64,000 nucleotides of DNA from Zanthoxylum bungeanum (Eukaryota > Streptophyta > Magnoliopsida > Sapindales > Rutaceae). Both the position numbers and the translations under genes were made by a program. The DNA is taken from the NCBI GenBank assembly GCA_019454045.1, contig SKCR01025350.1, positions 186,001-250,000 of the forward strand. The letters run 5' to 3'. Below are positions 46,420 to 56,317 of the stretch, in pieces. A model generated the notes under the pieces. That model made no database searches and was not told where the DNA came from. It saw only the letters and a program-made list of their open reading frames with translations. The stretch's first letter is position 1, and every line of letters starts with the position of its first letter.

Positions 46420-47789
46420 GTCGTTTTTGTTTTGATTAGTTCTCTCTCATTTGAACTCGAAATTGGGTTTGTAAAAGCTCGTTGGAAAGCTAACACTCTG
46501 AACTTAATTTTAGGAACAGGTTTTGCATGATTTGGTTAAGATTGGAATTGTGAAATTGCATTTAAAGTTCACGCATCTATAAAAAAAAGTGAATAGTAAA
46601 TTTATTTGATTAAAATAAAATGCAATATCATAATTAAATATTAACCAAAGTTATTTAATGCCTAAAATAATTCCAACATATTAAAACTCATATGCTTGAT
46701 GATTCTATGTATGATTAGAATTGGCATGATTATTTTAGGGTGCAAACATCTAGAGACTTTCTAAGGAAATAGAGAGTGTATTGCTTATCCCTTAGCTAAG
46801 TAATTATTCTGTGATGAACTTAGAGATTTATTACCTTTAAGGCTAATAAATATAAATCACTTGTTTATAATAAAAGACATTATAAAAGATACAAGTGGGG
46901 TGGGACCAAGGCGTTAATAAAACTTTCTAAACTAAAGTTAATTTAACCAAAGGTATTACTAGAGTTAGATAATGATTTGGTGTATTCCTTCACTCACTAC
47001 CTTTTTATAGCCAAAAGGAAAAGCTGTGAAGACATCTAGATAATCATTTACTCAAAGCTGACCTTAAAGCATATTTAAAGTGTTGGACTAATTCGGAGGA
47101 TCTATTGTTTATTCCCATCACCAAGGCAATAAGAGCCTAAGAGGTAATGGTATTTAAGAGGGTTCGCTCCACCCTCCCTCTGGGCAATTTTTAATGGAGG
47201 AATCAATTTGACAGTTATTCACTTAAACTTACTAAAATCCTCAATAATAATTTAAGTCTAAAATTTGCCTCCCATTGTAAAGTATAGACCCAAATGGCTT
47301 AAACCATATTGGCAGGACTAGGCTTTACCAGACTGACCAATACCAATTTGTCCTTAAATCGTACTATTGACAATGGTTTGACTTTTCTGAGTCATAAGAC
47401 GCAGCGACCCTTAGGCGTGGTCTTATAACTTAGTGGCAAAGATTGGGTGTCCACAAGGACTATCATAAGTTATGGCATGTTTGATTGCCCAACCCAATGA
47501 TCAATGAATTGTGATTTATATCATAAATTGGTTGGAAACCTACCTAATTATCGTATTTTATAACGACCGGCCCTAGTCGGAGTTATGAAATGATGATAAT
47601 GGGATCCTTGCCCACAAGAAATCCATCATATTGGGGTTGATGTGATTTACTTAAAATTTTAAAAAAATTCAGTGGGAGCAACTTCATAATATTAAAAGCC
47701 CATGTTCTTATGAAACATTAATGAAAACATATTCTTAAATTTAACATTCTCTCTTAACATGTGGGTTAAAATATTTCAAAAACATTCAA
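46420..47789. other. Copia-1 untranslated leader
   Basis: Non-coding, AT-rich, about 1.4 kb. No ORF or strong repeat is seen. The gag ATG is at 47790. Confidence 0.6.
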
Positions 47790-48929
47790 ATGGCAAACAT
47801 AGTATCACTTCATTCCATCCTTGATGAGCATAAGCTCAAAGGGGACAACTACAATGACTGGATTAGAAACCTTAAAATTGTCTTACGACAAGAAAATATT
47901 TTCTATGTTCTTGAAAGACCATTTCCCCCTGAACCCACAGAAGATACTGACCAAAATACATTTGATGCTTTGAAGAAACAGGTTGATGATGATGAGCAAG
48001 CAATTTACATAATGCTTGGCTCTATGTCGGACGAACTTCAGGAAGCTCACGAAGATATGGATGCTAAAACCATCATCTTTCACTTGAAGGAGTTGTATGC
48101 AACTTCTGTTCATACCGTGAGATTCCAAGTGTCATGTGCCTTATTCCAAACAAGGTATATGGAAGGATCTATTAGTGGACATGTGCTTAACATGATTGGC
48201 CACATTGAAAAATTGGCCAACCTCGGGTTCATCATGGATCATGAGATAGGTCACGATCTAATTCTTCAGTCCTTCCCAAAAGACTTCTCTAACTTTATTA
48301 TGCAGTTTCAAATGTCTGATAAAGAAACTACTTTAGCAAAATTGCACAATCTGATAAAGCAAGCAGATAAGGACTTCAAATCGGAGCTTAAAACCTTTGT
48401 CATGCTTATGGGTACGGACCTGAAACTACGAGGCCCAAAGAAAAATAAGGGCAAGGCCAAGGCTCCAGATCACCTAAAGCCCAATGGTAAGGTGGAGAAG
48501 AAAAAGGGAAAGGGGAAATATTTCTTTTGTGGAAAGAAGGATCATTGGAAGAAAGACTGCAGATCCTTGGAAGTCAAGGAAGCTAGGGAAGCCAAAGAGG
48601 CCAAGAAGCCCAATGCTTCAGGTATGTTGTTTATGATTGAACTATATTCTCAAAACTCTGAACCTTCTACTTGGGTGATTGGCACCGGTTGTGGGACTCA
48701 CTTATATAACAATGTGCAGGGCCTGAAAAACAGTAGGAGACTCCGTCATGGGGAGGTTGACTTATGCATGGGTAATAGAGCAAAACTGGCTGCATTGTGC
48801 GTGAGGACTTATTCATTAGTTTTTCCGAATGGTTTAGTTTTAGACTTCGAAGATTGTGTTTATGTACCTTCTTTAGTAAAGACATCATTTCAATTTCTTC
48901 TTTATGTAATAAAGGTTTTTCATGCCTAA
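47790..48929 (+). pseudogene. Copia-1 gag-protease
   Basis: Open 379-codon frame from MANIVSLHSI. Capsid-type gag (residues ~1-220, with LKGDNYNDWIRNLKIVLRQ and FPKDFSNFIMQF). Then a lysine-rich stretch and a zinc knuckle (~245-262) reading YFFCGKKDHWKKDC, in which the first Cys of CX2CX4HX4C is Tyr. The protease motif at ~297 reads VIGTGCGTHL; the active-site Asp of the family's DTG/DSG triad is Gly. At about 48880 an A-run is one base short and the frame leaves pol, ending at 48929. Gag could still be translated, but the protease is predicted inactive. Confidence 0.85.
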
Positions 48930-49993
48930 TAAGTTGTAATGAATGTTCTATTTATTTCAATGAAATAAAATATGGAGATGGTATTTTGAATAATGGTATC
49001 TATGTCTTACAAACTAACAAAGAATGTTCAACTTTTAATATATACAATGTTAACTCGAATAATCTCAATGAATCACTTCTATGGCACAGTCGCTTAGGTC
49101 ATATCAATGAAACACGATTAACTAAGCCACATAAGGATGGGTATTTTAGACCCTTCAAATATGAACCTTATGGAACTTGTGAGTCTTGTTTACTTGGTAA
49201 AATGACCAAATTACCCTTCAAAGGTAAAGGACAACGTGCATCAGAGACATTAGAACTCATACATTCTGATGTATGCGGACCAATGTCAGTTACCGCTAGA
49301 GGTGGATTCTCCTGCCTCATTACCTTTATCGATGATCACTCGCGATATGGGTATGTGTACCTTATGCGGTACAAATCTGAAGCCTTTGAGAAATTCAAAT
49401 ACTTCAAAGCTGAAGTAGAAAACCAGCTTAATAAAATTATTAAGTCACTAAGGTCTGACCGAGGTGGTGAATACTTAAGCAACAAATTTCAAGATTACTT
49501 GAGAGAAAATGGCATTGTTTCCCAGTGGACTCCTTCGGGAACTCCACAGCATAATGGGGTCTCCGAAAGGAGAAATCAGACATGATTAGATATGGTCCGA
49601 TCAATGATGCCAGGCATGGATCTACCTATTTCATTTTGGGGTCTTGCTTTAGAAACTGCAACACTACTACTAAACCAAGTTCCTTCCAAGACTGTTAGTC
49701 AAACACCATATGAGTTATGGTCTGGGAAACGTCCTAGTCTTAGTTATCTAAGAGTTTGGGGATGTGACACATATGTTAAGCTCACACAAACTAACAAATT
49801 GGATGATAGGGCAGTTAAATGTAAGTTTGCAGGATATGCTTTGAACTCAAGAGTATACGTGTTCTACGTTCCAAATGAACAAATAACATTTGTCTCACGA
49901 AATGCTAAATTTCTAGAGAATGAATTCCTTCTCAAGAAATATAGTGGGAGTAGACTTGACCTCGATGAGGTACGAGAAGACAAACAAACATAG
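48880..49993 (+). pseudogene. Copia-1 integrase
   Basis: Continues protease-integrase after the frameshift. Sequence SLLWHSRLGHINETRL and CESCLLGKMTKLPF make the HHCC zinc domain. The core has HSDVCGP (Asp), TFIDDHSRYGYVY (Asp) and SDRGGEYLS (Glu), so the DDE triad is complete. TGA at 49583-49585 interrupts GVSERRNQT.LDMVRSMM where the family has Leu. The C-terminal region continues to a TAG at 49991-49993. A further frame change lies at about 49995-50030. Confidence 0.87.
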
Positions 49994-50301
49994 AACTAAA
50001 CCCCAGGCCCCTCAAAAGGGCAGGGACGAAACAACCACAAGGTTATGAACTTAGAAGGTCTGGTAGGGAAAGATATGAGCCTGAAAGATATGGTTTCCCT
50101 ATTGATAAGGAACATGATCAGGTCATTGATAATGACGATCCCACCAGTTATGACGAAGCAATGCGTGACATTGATTCAGTCAAGTGGCTTGAGGCCATCA
50201 AATCCAAAATAGACTCTATGTATCATAATCAAGTATGGGACTTGGTAGATGCACCTGAAGGGATAAAACCCGGTAGACTGCAAGTGGATTTACAATCATA
50301 A
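49994..50301 (+). pseudogene. Copia-1 integrase-RT linker with paired frameshifts
   Basis: Open again from about 50038 (RRSGRERYEPERYGF, then DSVKWLEAIKSKIDSMYHNQ). At 50272-50278 one extra base shifts the frame. The CKWIYNHK motif is then read one frame over. At about 50300 one base is missing and the original frame returns for RT. In the unshifted frame a TAA stands at 50299-50301. Confidence 0.8.
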
Positions 50302-51660
50302 ACTGATGCAGAAGGCAACATCCAAACCTATAAGGCTAGGTTGGTGGCGAAAGGTTATAGACAAATCCAAGGAATTGACTATGACGAAACCTTCTCGCCT
50401 GTTGCAATGATAAAGTCCATTCGAATTTTACTAGCACTAGTTGCACACTTTGATTATGAGATTTGGCAGATGGATGTCCAAACAGCTTTCCTTAATGGGA
50501 ACCTCGTAGAGGAAGTCTATATGACACAACCTGAGGGGTTTGTATCTAAGGATGATCATAATAAAGTATGCAAGCTTAAACAATCCATTTATGGACTCAA
50601 GCAAGCCTCCAGAAGTTGGAATATACGATTTGATGAGACAATCAAAGAATTTGACTTCATCAAAAATGTAGACGAGCCTTGTGTTTACAGGAAAAGTAGT
50701 TGGAGTGTTGTTGTGTTTCTTGTATTATATGTCGATGACATATTAATCATCGGGAATGATATTCCCATGATGCAAGCCACCAAGCAATGGTTATCTCAGA
50801 ATTTCTCCATGAAAGATTTGGGAGAAGCAGCCTACATCCTTGGCATTAAGATCTACTATAATAGATCTAAGAGGTTGTTAGGACTTTCTCAATCTACATA
50901 CATAGATAAAGTTTTGAAAAGATTCAAAATGGAAGATTCCAAAAGAGGTAATTTACCTACTTGTCATGGAATCAAATTATCTAAGGAGCAATGTCCACAT
51001 ACTCCTTCAGATAGAGATCGTATGAGTAGGATCCATTATGCTTCAGCAATAGGATCGATCATGTACGCCATACTATGTACAAGACCTGATGTCTCTTATG
51101 CTCTTAGCATAACGAGTAGGTATCAGGGAAATCCTGGTGAGCAACACTGGGCAGCTGTCAAAATAATCATTAAGTATCTGAGAAGAACTAAGGATGTGTT
51201 TTTGACCTATAGAGATTGTTCTGAGATGAAATTCATTGGTTACTGTGATGCGAGCTTTCAGACCGATAGGGATGACAGCAGATCGCAAACAAGATATATG
51301 TTTACTTTGAATGGTGATGATGTCAGTTGGAAAAGCTCAAAGCAGTCAACTACAACAGACTCCACCACTGAAGCCGAGTATATTGCAGCATTTGAGGCAG
51401 CTAAAGAAGCAGTCTGGATAAAGAAGTTCATCACGGAGCTGGAAGTGCTTCCCGTGATAAAGAACGGCGTCACGATGTACTGTGACAACACGGGCGCCAT
51501 TGCTCAATCAAAAGAACCAATGTCCCACCAGAAATCCAAGCATGTTCTCAGGCGATTTCATCTCATCAGGGAGATTGTTGAGAGAAAAGAATTTATTTTA
51601 GAGAAAATACCCATAGAAGATAATCTTGCAGATTCTCTGACTAAAGGGCTGACTCAATAA
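50302..51660 (+). CDS. Copia-1 reverse transcriptase-RNase H, open frame
   Basis: 452 codons open to TAA at 51658-51660. First Met-type start choices are internal, so this is a polyprotein segment rather than an independent gene. RT motifs in order: TYKARLVAKGYRQ, YDETFSPVAMIKS, WQMDVQTAFLNG, YGLKQASRSW, catalytic LYVDDILIIG (YVDD, ~residue 153), KDLGEAAYILGIKI and the thumb region. RNase H has CDASFQTDRDD (Asp), TEAEYIA (Glu), CDNTGAI (Asp) and HVLRRFHLIRE, ending NLADSLTKGLT as in TNT1. In the family this enzyme copies element RNA to DNA in virus-like particles. All catalytic residues are present. The upstream defects mean it is probably never made from its own element. Confidence 0.9.
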   Translation, partial: TDAEGNIQTYKARLVAKGYRQIQGIDYDETFSPVAMIKSIRILLALVAHFDYEIWQMDVQTAFLNGNLVEEVYMTQPEGFVSKDDHNKVCKLKQSIYGLKQASRSWNIRFDETIKEFDFIKNVDEPCVYRKSSWSVVVFLVLYVDDILIIGNDIPMMQATKQWLSQNFSMKDLGEAAYILGIKIYYNRSKRLLGLSQSTYIDKVLKRFKMEDSKRGNLPTCHGIKLSKEQCPHTPSDRDRMSRIHYASAIGSIMYAILCTRPDVSYALSITSRYQGNPGEQHWAAVKIIIKYLRRTKDVFLTYRDCSEMKFIGYCDASFQTDRDDSRSQTRYMFTLNGDDVSWKSSKQSTTTDSTTEAEYIAAFEAAKEAVWIKKFITELEVLPVIKNGVTMYCDNTGAIAQSKEPMSHQKSKHVLRRFHLIREIVERKEFILEKIPIEDNLADSLTKGLTQ

Positions 51661-51720
51661 AAGCATGATAGGCACACCCAGGAGTATGGTGTCCAGATTC
51701 ATACTAGTTGGCTATAGTTC

Positions 51721-51731
51721 AAGTGGGAGAT
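51721..51731 (+). other. Polypurine tract of Copia-1
   Basis: AAGTGGGAGAT immediately before the 3' LTR, the usual copia form. Confidence 0.85.
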
Positions 51732-53607
51732 TATTAAGGATATACCCTATACCCAACTTGTGGATGGGCTATATGTACATGTATTTGTAATATTTTCATC
51801 AATTAATAAAATGACAATCTTTATTATACGTGTCTTAGTCATAGTTTTGTGAATAATTTGGGCATTCAAAAAGCGGAGAGACTAGCATGATGATATGATC
51901 CGCCCTTAAGTGGGGTAGCCGATCTCATTGGATACTAGCGGAGATCCATCCGCTTGGTGTATCACATGGATGCATGAGTTGCTCGTGTCCATCAAACTGA
52001 CCGCTGAAAGTTTTCACATGGAGTGTTTATCCCATGTGTCAGTGAGAAATTTCATGTATCGATTATATGACTAGTCCTTAGACTTGAGGTCTTTACAATC
52101 TTATGTGTGGATCAAATAACTTTGACATTCTCCTTCCTCGGTTCAAAAGATCCGGTCATAAGGGTATGATTGGGTCATTTGTTGAAACACATGAAATTTG
52201 TAAATATACAACAGAGAATCGCCACTTTCTCGGATAATATTTTTTTTATAAGAGTACTATTCCAGTTCGCGAGTTGATATGTGTGATCAGTGCTTGAGAC
52301 TGTGGCCGCAGCGGAAGAATCATGTGAGATTCTTGGGTTAGCACGATTCATGACACTATCAACATCATACCTTTGACTATATGGGTGGACATTTTCCATA
52401 CCATAGGTCAAACAGTAAGGATACAATGAGGCGAGGGACCGTATTATATGTAAATCACATACAGAATGGGTATATATATCTTTCCTTCTCATTTGGGGGC
52501 CTTGGCATGTTGCTAGATGTCAACCTTGGTCATTGAAATCGAACGACCATCTGATCGGAGGATAATTTATGTTCGATTAAATTATCATGATTCATTTCAT
52601 GTCCAACTTGAGGGGAACCCAAAAGGTCACACACAACAAAATTGAAATCAATGGTTAATTGTGCACAATACAAATTTAACAGCATATATGATTGTTGTAG
52701 GAATTGTTCATAAATGGTTCAATGTGTTTAATTATTGAACGGATCATTTATGAGGTTCCATAATGGCTTAGGGATTGGTGAATGACGATAGGGGAACTTT
52801 GGGAATTGGAATAAAAAAAAAAATGTGAATAGTAACGTGAATAGTAATGTGAATAGTAACATGAATAATAAATTATTATTTTTATTTGTTATTTGTTTTG
52901 AATTCCAATTCGGCCCAAACTTTTATTAGGGTCTTATAATCTTATTAAACCACTAAATTAAGATCCAATGGCTAAGATTAAATTAGCTTTTATCCCACAT
53001 CAGATACTTAATTAATTTTGTTGTCTTTGGAGCACGTATATAAACCCAAAGAATTCTTTACAAATTTTTGCACCAAACCTTTCATATCTTGGGTTTATAT
53101 AAGTGAGCAACTCTAAAGTTTAAGAGTAAGCTACTGATTTTGAGGATCCTTAAGTCTAATTGACTAGAGGAACCTCGAGTTAAAAGTTTTGAGGTATTTG
53201 CCTAGGCTAGCACCAAGGGCAAAATACTCGTGCACTCAAAGCGTAGTCTTGCCGTTGAGTTTTGGCTTTGGTGTGTGCATCTTTGGAGGCCACACACTTG
53301 GGTGGCTCTTTGGAACGTGGAAGAGCTTGTTGAGTTCGAAAAAAGCTTGTAGATTGGAGGGAGTACTTGAGGAGTCTTCGGTTCAAGTAAGTCTTTTTCT
53401 TTCTTTATTTTAATTGGAGTTCTTATGATAGTTAGCATGTTTAGGTTTATGTTCTTTGCATGTTTTATGAGTTTTTATGCTTAGAATATATAGTAACATG
53501 CTTAGGCTTGTAGAATAATCAAAACAAATGGGTCTTGTGCAAAGGGATAGCGGCATCATAATTTAATTTTTAATTTTCCGTTGCGCACTCGCTGCCGGTT
53601 CCCAACA
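51732..53607 (+). repeat. 3' LTR of Copia-1
   Basis: 1876 bp. It starts TATTAAGGATATACC where the 5' LTR has TGTTAGGGATATGCC, so the conserved TG is now TA. It ends TTCCCAACA. It contains a GTGAATAGTAAC cluster (about 52829-52870) and a TATATAAACC box. Confidence 0.88.
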
Positions 53608-53612
53608 GGAGC
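53608..53612. other. Target-site duplication, right copy (GGAGC)
   Basis: Repeats 33508-33512 and marks the return to Copia-0 sequence. Confidence 0.9.
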
Positions 53613-55146
53613 ATGATTTGAAGACCAAGAGATGCCTTGCATTTATTGTACTAATTAGATTAATATAGAAAAATAAGATCCCGGTTAACGCAATTTGTAA
53701 TGTGATGAATTTTTTAAATTCAGCCCCTGGAAACATAGGCGCTTTGCGATGTGTACCTTAGTGCATCGCGACGCGAGCCATTCCAGTAGCTACTGGTTTG
53801 CTTCTGCCTCGAGCGCATCGTGATGCAGGTCCCCTCGCTTCGTGACGCCACACAGAGATGGTACTTTTCTAGTTTTTGGTTTTTTGGGCGTCGTGACGCC
53901 CGCCAGTTTGCTTAGCGATGTCCATGCCTGGGCATATATATGTGTTTTAATTAGTTTTTTAACATGTCATATAGCCTAGGGTGCCTACTCTTGCATTTTC
54001 ACATGCCATAACATGTAGAGATGCATGATATTCAAGTCATAAAATATGATTTTATGTAAATTTAAAAGTTAAATAAGAATATAAGATGCATGCAAATGAA
54101 TTAATAAAATTAATTGGTTTAAAGGTTTAAAAATTGTGAATTCAAGTTTAAATACAAATGGACCTTATGATTACATTATTTTCCTTGGTATATCGGATGG
54201 AAACCCGGACGTAAATTCCATAGCCGATTCCGAATAGATGGTAATTTGGTCTACACTCAGGATACAATACCACGTACCTTTGGAATAAATAATGTACTTT
54301 TATCAGTTAAATGGTTTAATGACATGTAGTTCATTCGTTGAATTCTAAAATTTTAAAACCTATAAGTGGACTAATATTTTAAAAGTTCAAATGGATTAGA
54401 TCACTTAAGCAAACTTGATTAAATTAGTTTAATTAAGTTAAATGGTTAGTAGAGACTAATCGAAATTAGTGAATAAAATTTTAAGTGTTAAAATTGATTA
54501 GATCACTAATAATCCACTAGTATTAATAATGTTGTGTTTTAGTCGAGCATAATCTAAATTAATTAGATACTAGTATTATAGAAACCTTAAACTTCAAAAT
54601 AATGAGTGGGATAAGGGTATACTACAATATATCTCGTAATCTCCATTGTTATCCAAAAAAGTGAGATTCAATAGGCGCCTCGAGGCAGCTTTGTTCCTGT
54701 CTCCCTATGGATGGTGTCCTTATTGGGTTTGGATTCCGAGAGGATAAAGACTCTAGATATATTTGGTGATTTGACCTACCCTACGGCGGCACTTCACTAG
54801 TTAAGTCCAAGGTTCTGAAATAATGGGTCACACATACAAAGGAATGATTAAGTTGTTAATCAAAGTTTCCTTGATCAAAATGACAGTAGTTGATTAATAT
54901 ATGAGTAATAATTATTTCACATATATTAATTAATTGAGAATATCTCAATCTATCATGCGAATACTTGACCTACCCAACGGCGGCACTTATTTGTGGGATG
55001 ATAGATAATCGTGGCATAGTAATTATTTTAGGTTTCTAATTCATTATATATTGATCATGCATCATGTTTAATTTTATGCCTAAATGTTTGATAATTCAAA
55101 TATTCGATGAATGAATGATTGAATGCGCGTTTATTATTTTTCAGCC
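53613..55146. other. Copia-0 untranslated leader, second part
   Basis: Non-coding. It includes four GCATCGCGACGCG-type palindromes (53752-53910), a block shared in reverse with the solo LTR at 42390-42490 (54185-54290), and two copies of GACCTACCC(T/A)ACGGCGGCACTT (54772 and 54966). A further unrecognised insertion inside this stretch cannot be excluded. Confidence 0.5.
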
Positions 55147-55973
55147 ATGGCATCAACAATTATTTCAATTCTCAAACAACAAGAAAAATTAACCGGGGAA
55201 AATTATGTTAAATGTTAAAGTGACATGAATGCTATCTTGGTCTGTGAAGACCTTAAGTTTGTCCTAATGTAGGAATGTCCACCTGAGCCAGCACCTAATG
55301 CTGGCAGAGCTGCACGTAATGCCTATAATAATTGGATTAAATCCGATGAAAAAGCCCATAGCTATTTGATAGCATCCATGTTTGAGGTTCTTGCTGCACA
55401 TCATGAGCCTATGGCGACATCATCATTGATTATACAGTCTTTACAGAACATGTTTGGGCAACCTTCAGACCGACAACAACATGAGGCAATAGTCTCTGTA
55501 TAGACCGGTAGAATGAAGGAAGGCACATCAGTCCGAGACCATGTGTTAAGGATGATGTCTCATCTTAATATGGCTGAAACCCATGGTACACGTATCAATG
55601 TGCAAAGCCAGGTGATAATGATCATGGAAACCCTTCCGAATATTGAAAGATATATAACTAAAATACAAAAGATTTCTCATGATGATACCTATTTATGGCA
55701 CCTTAGACTTCGTCACATTAGTCTTGACCGGATAGGTAGACTAATTAAGAACGGAGTTTTAAATTAGTTAAGACTCGGTACTTTACCTGTCTGCGAATCC
55801 TGTCTAGAAGAAAAAATGACTAAGAGACATTTTACTGTAAAAGGGATAAGAGCTAAAGAACCGTTTGAGCTAATACATTCAGACCTTTGCGGACGTTGAA
55901 TGTAAAGGCCCGATGTGGTTATGAATACTTCATCACTTTCATTGATGATTATTCAAGATATGGGTATGTTTAT
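55147..55973 (+). pseudogene. Copia-0 gag-integrase fusion remnant
   Basis: Starts MASTIISILKQQEKLTGENYVK and is gag-like (NYNNWIKSDEK region) with stops at about 55216, 55270 and 55501. At about 55663 it passes from gag (IMETLPN) straight into integrase (DDTYLWHLRLRHISLDRIG, then CESCLEEKMTK). The zinc knuckle, protease and N-terminal integrase are therefore deleted. The HHCC motif reads H-X4-H with Arg for Gly. The core has HSDLCG, a frame change, then YFITFIDDYSRYGYVY, and breaks at 55973. The deduced type is TNT1/Angela-like. Non-functional. Confidence 0.8.
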
Positions 55974-56260
55974 TGGGGCAGTTGTGGAACCTCTAGGGTC
56001 GGATCGGTGCCCTGGGCAGCGGAAATGGGTCTAATTTTAAATCATTTAATGAAATACTATATTCCATTACAAGTGTATAGGAAAAAACCGAGACAGAATC
56101 AGAGTCCGGATACTCAAAAGCGAGCGAAAACAAAACTGGTCGCGCGCGTTCGCGTGAGCTATAGTACACGCACGTACTTTATACGTGAACTGTGCGCGCT
56201 ACAGTGCGGGTACAAATAGCAACCCCATTTGTTTTTTTTTTCAATTGCTTTCAAAAGCAC

Positions 56261-56287
56261 AGCTCTCTGGAAAATTTCCAGAGAGCT
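56261..56287. other. Perfect 27-nt inverted repeat
   Basis: Arms AGCTCTCTGGAAA and TTTCCAGAGAGCT around a single A: 13 of 13 pairs. Confidence 0.9.
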
Positions 56288-56290
56288 GAT

Positions 56291-56317
56291 GTTATTAGGG
56301 TCTATTACCCTAATAAC
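56291..56317. other. Perfect 27-nt stem-loop
   Basis: Arms GTTATTAGGGT and ACCCTAATAAC around CTATT: 11 of 11 pairs, three bases after the preceding inverted repeat. Confidence 0.9.

Larger units (their letters stand above)
33513..53607 (+). mobile_element. Copia-1: Ty1/copia retrotransposon, TNT1/Angela-like
   Basis: The 5' LTR is 33513-35072 plus 46101-46406, split by Copia-2. The 3' LTR is 51732-53607. PBS at 46408, polypurine tract at 51721, gag-pol between. Perfect TSD GGAGC. Order gag, protease, integrase, RT, RNase H is that of Ty1/copia. The integrase and RT most resemble TNT1-type polyproteins (Tork/Angela/TAR group), and the LTR length of about 1.87 kb fits Angela/TAR. It is inactivated by frameshifts and a stop. 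Confidence 0.9.
21576..55973 (+). mobile_element. Copia-0: Angela-like Ty1/copia remnant, split by insertions
   Basis: The 5' LTR starts TGTTGGGATATATGCCCTAG, typical of Angela/BARE-type copia LTRs. It continues to 23347 and, after the Tekay-like insertion, to 33132. A weak PBS and leader follow (33133-33512). After Copia-1 the leader resumes at 53613 and leads into a broken gag-integrase ORF (55147-55973). Contiguity is supported by the TSDs of both inserted elements. No 3' LTR is seen. The remnant ends abruptly near 55973 in integrase. Its own sequence is only about 4.5 kb of the span. Confidence 0.75.
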
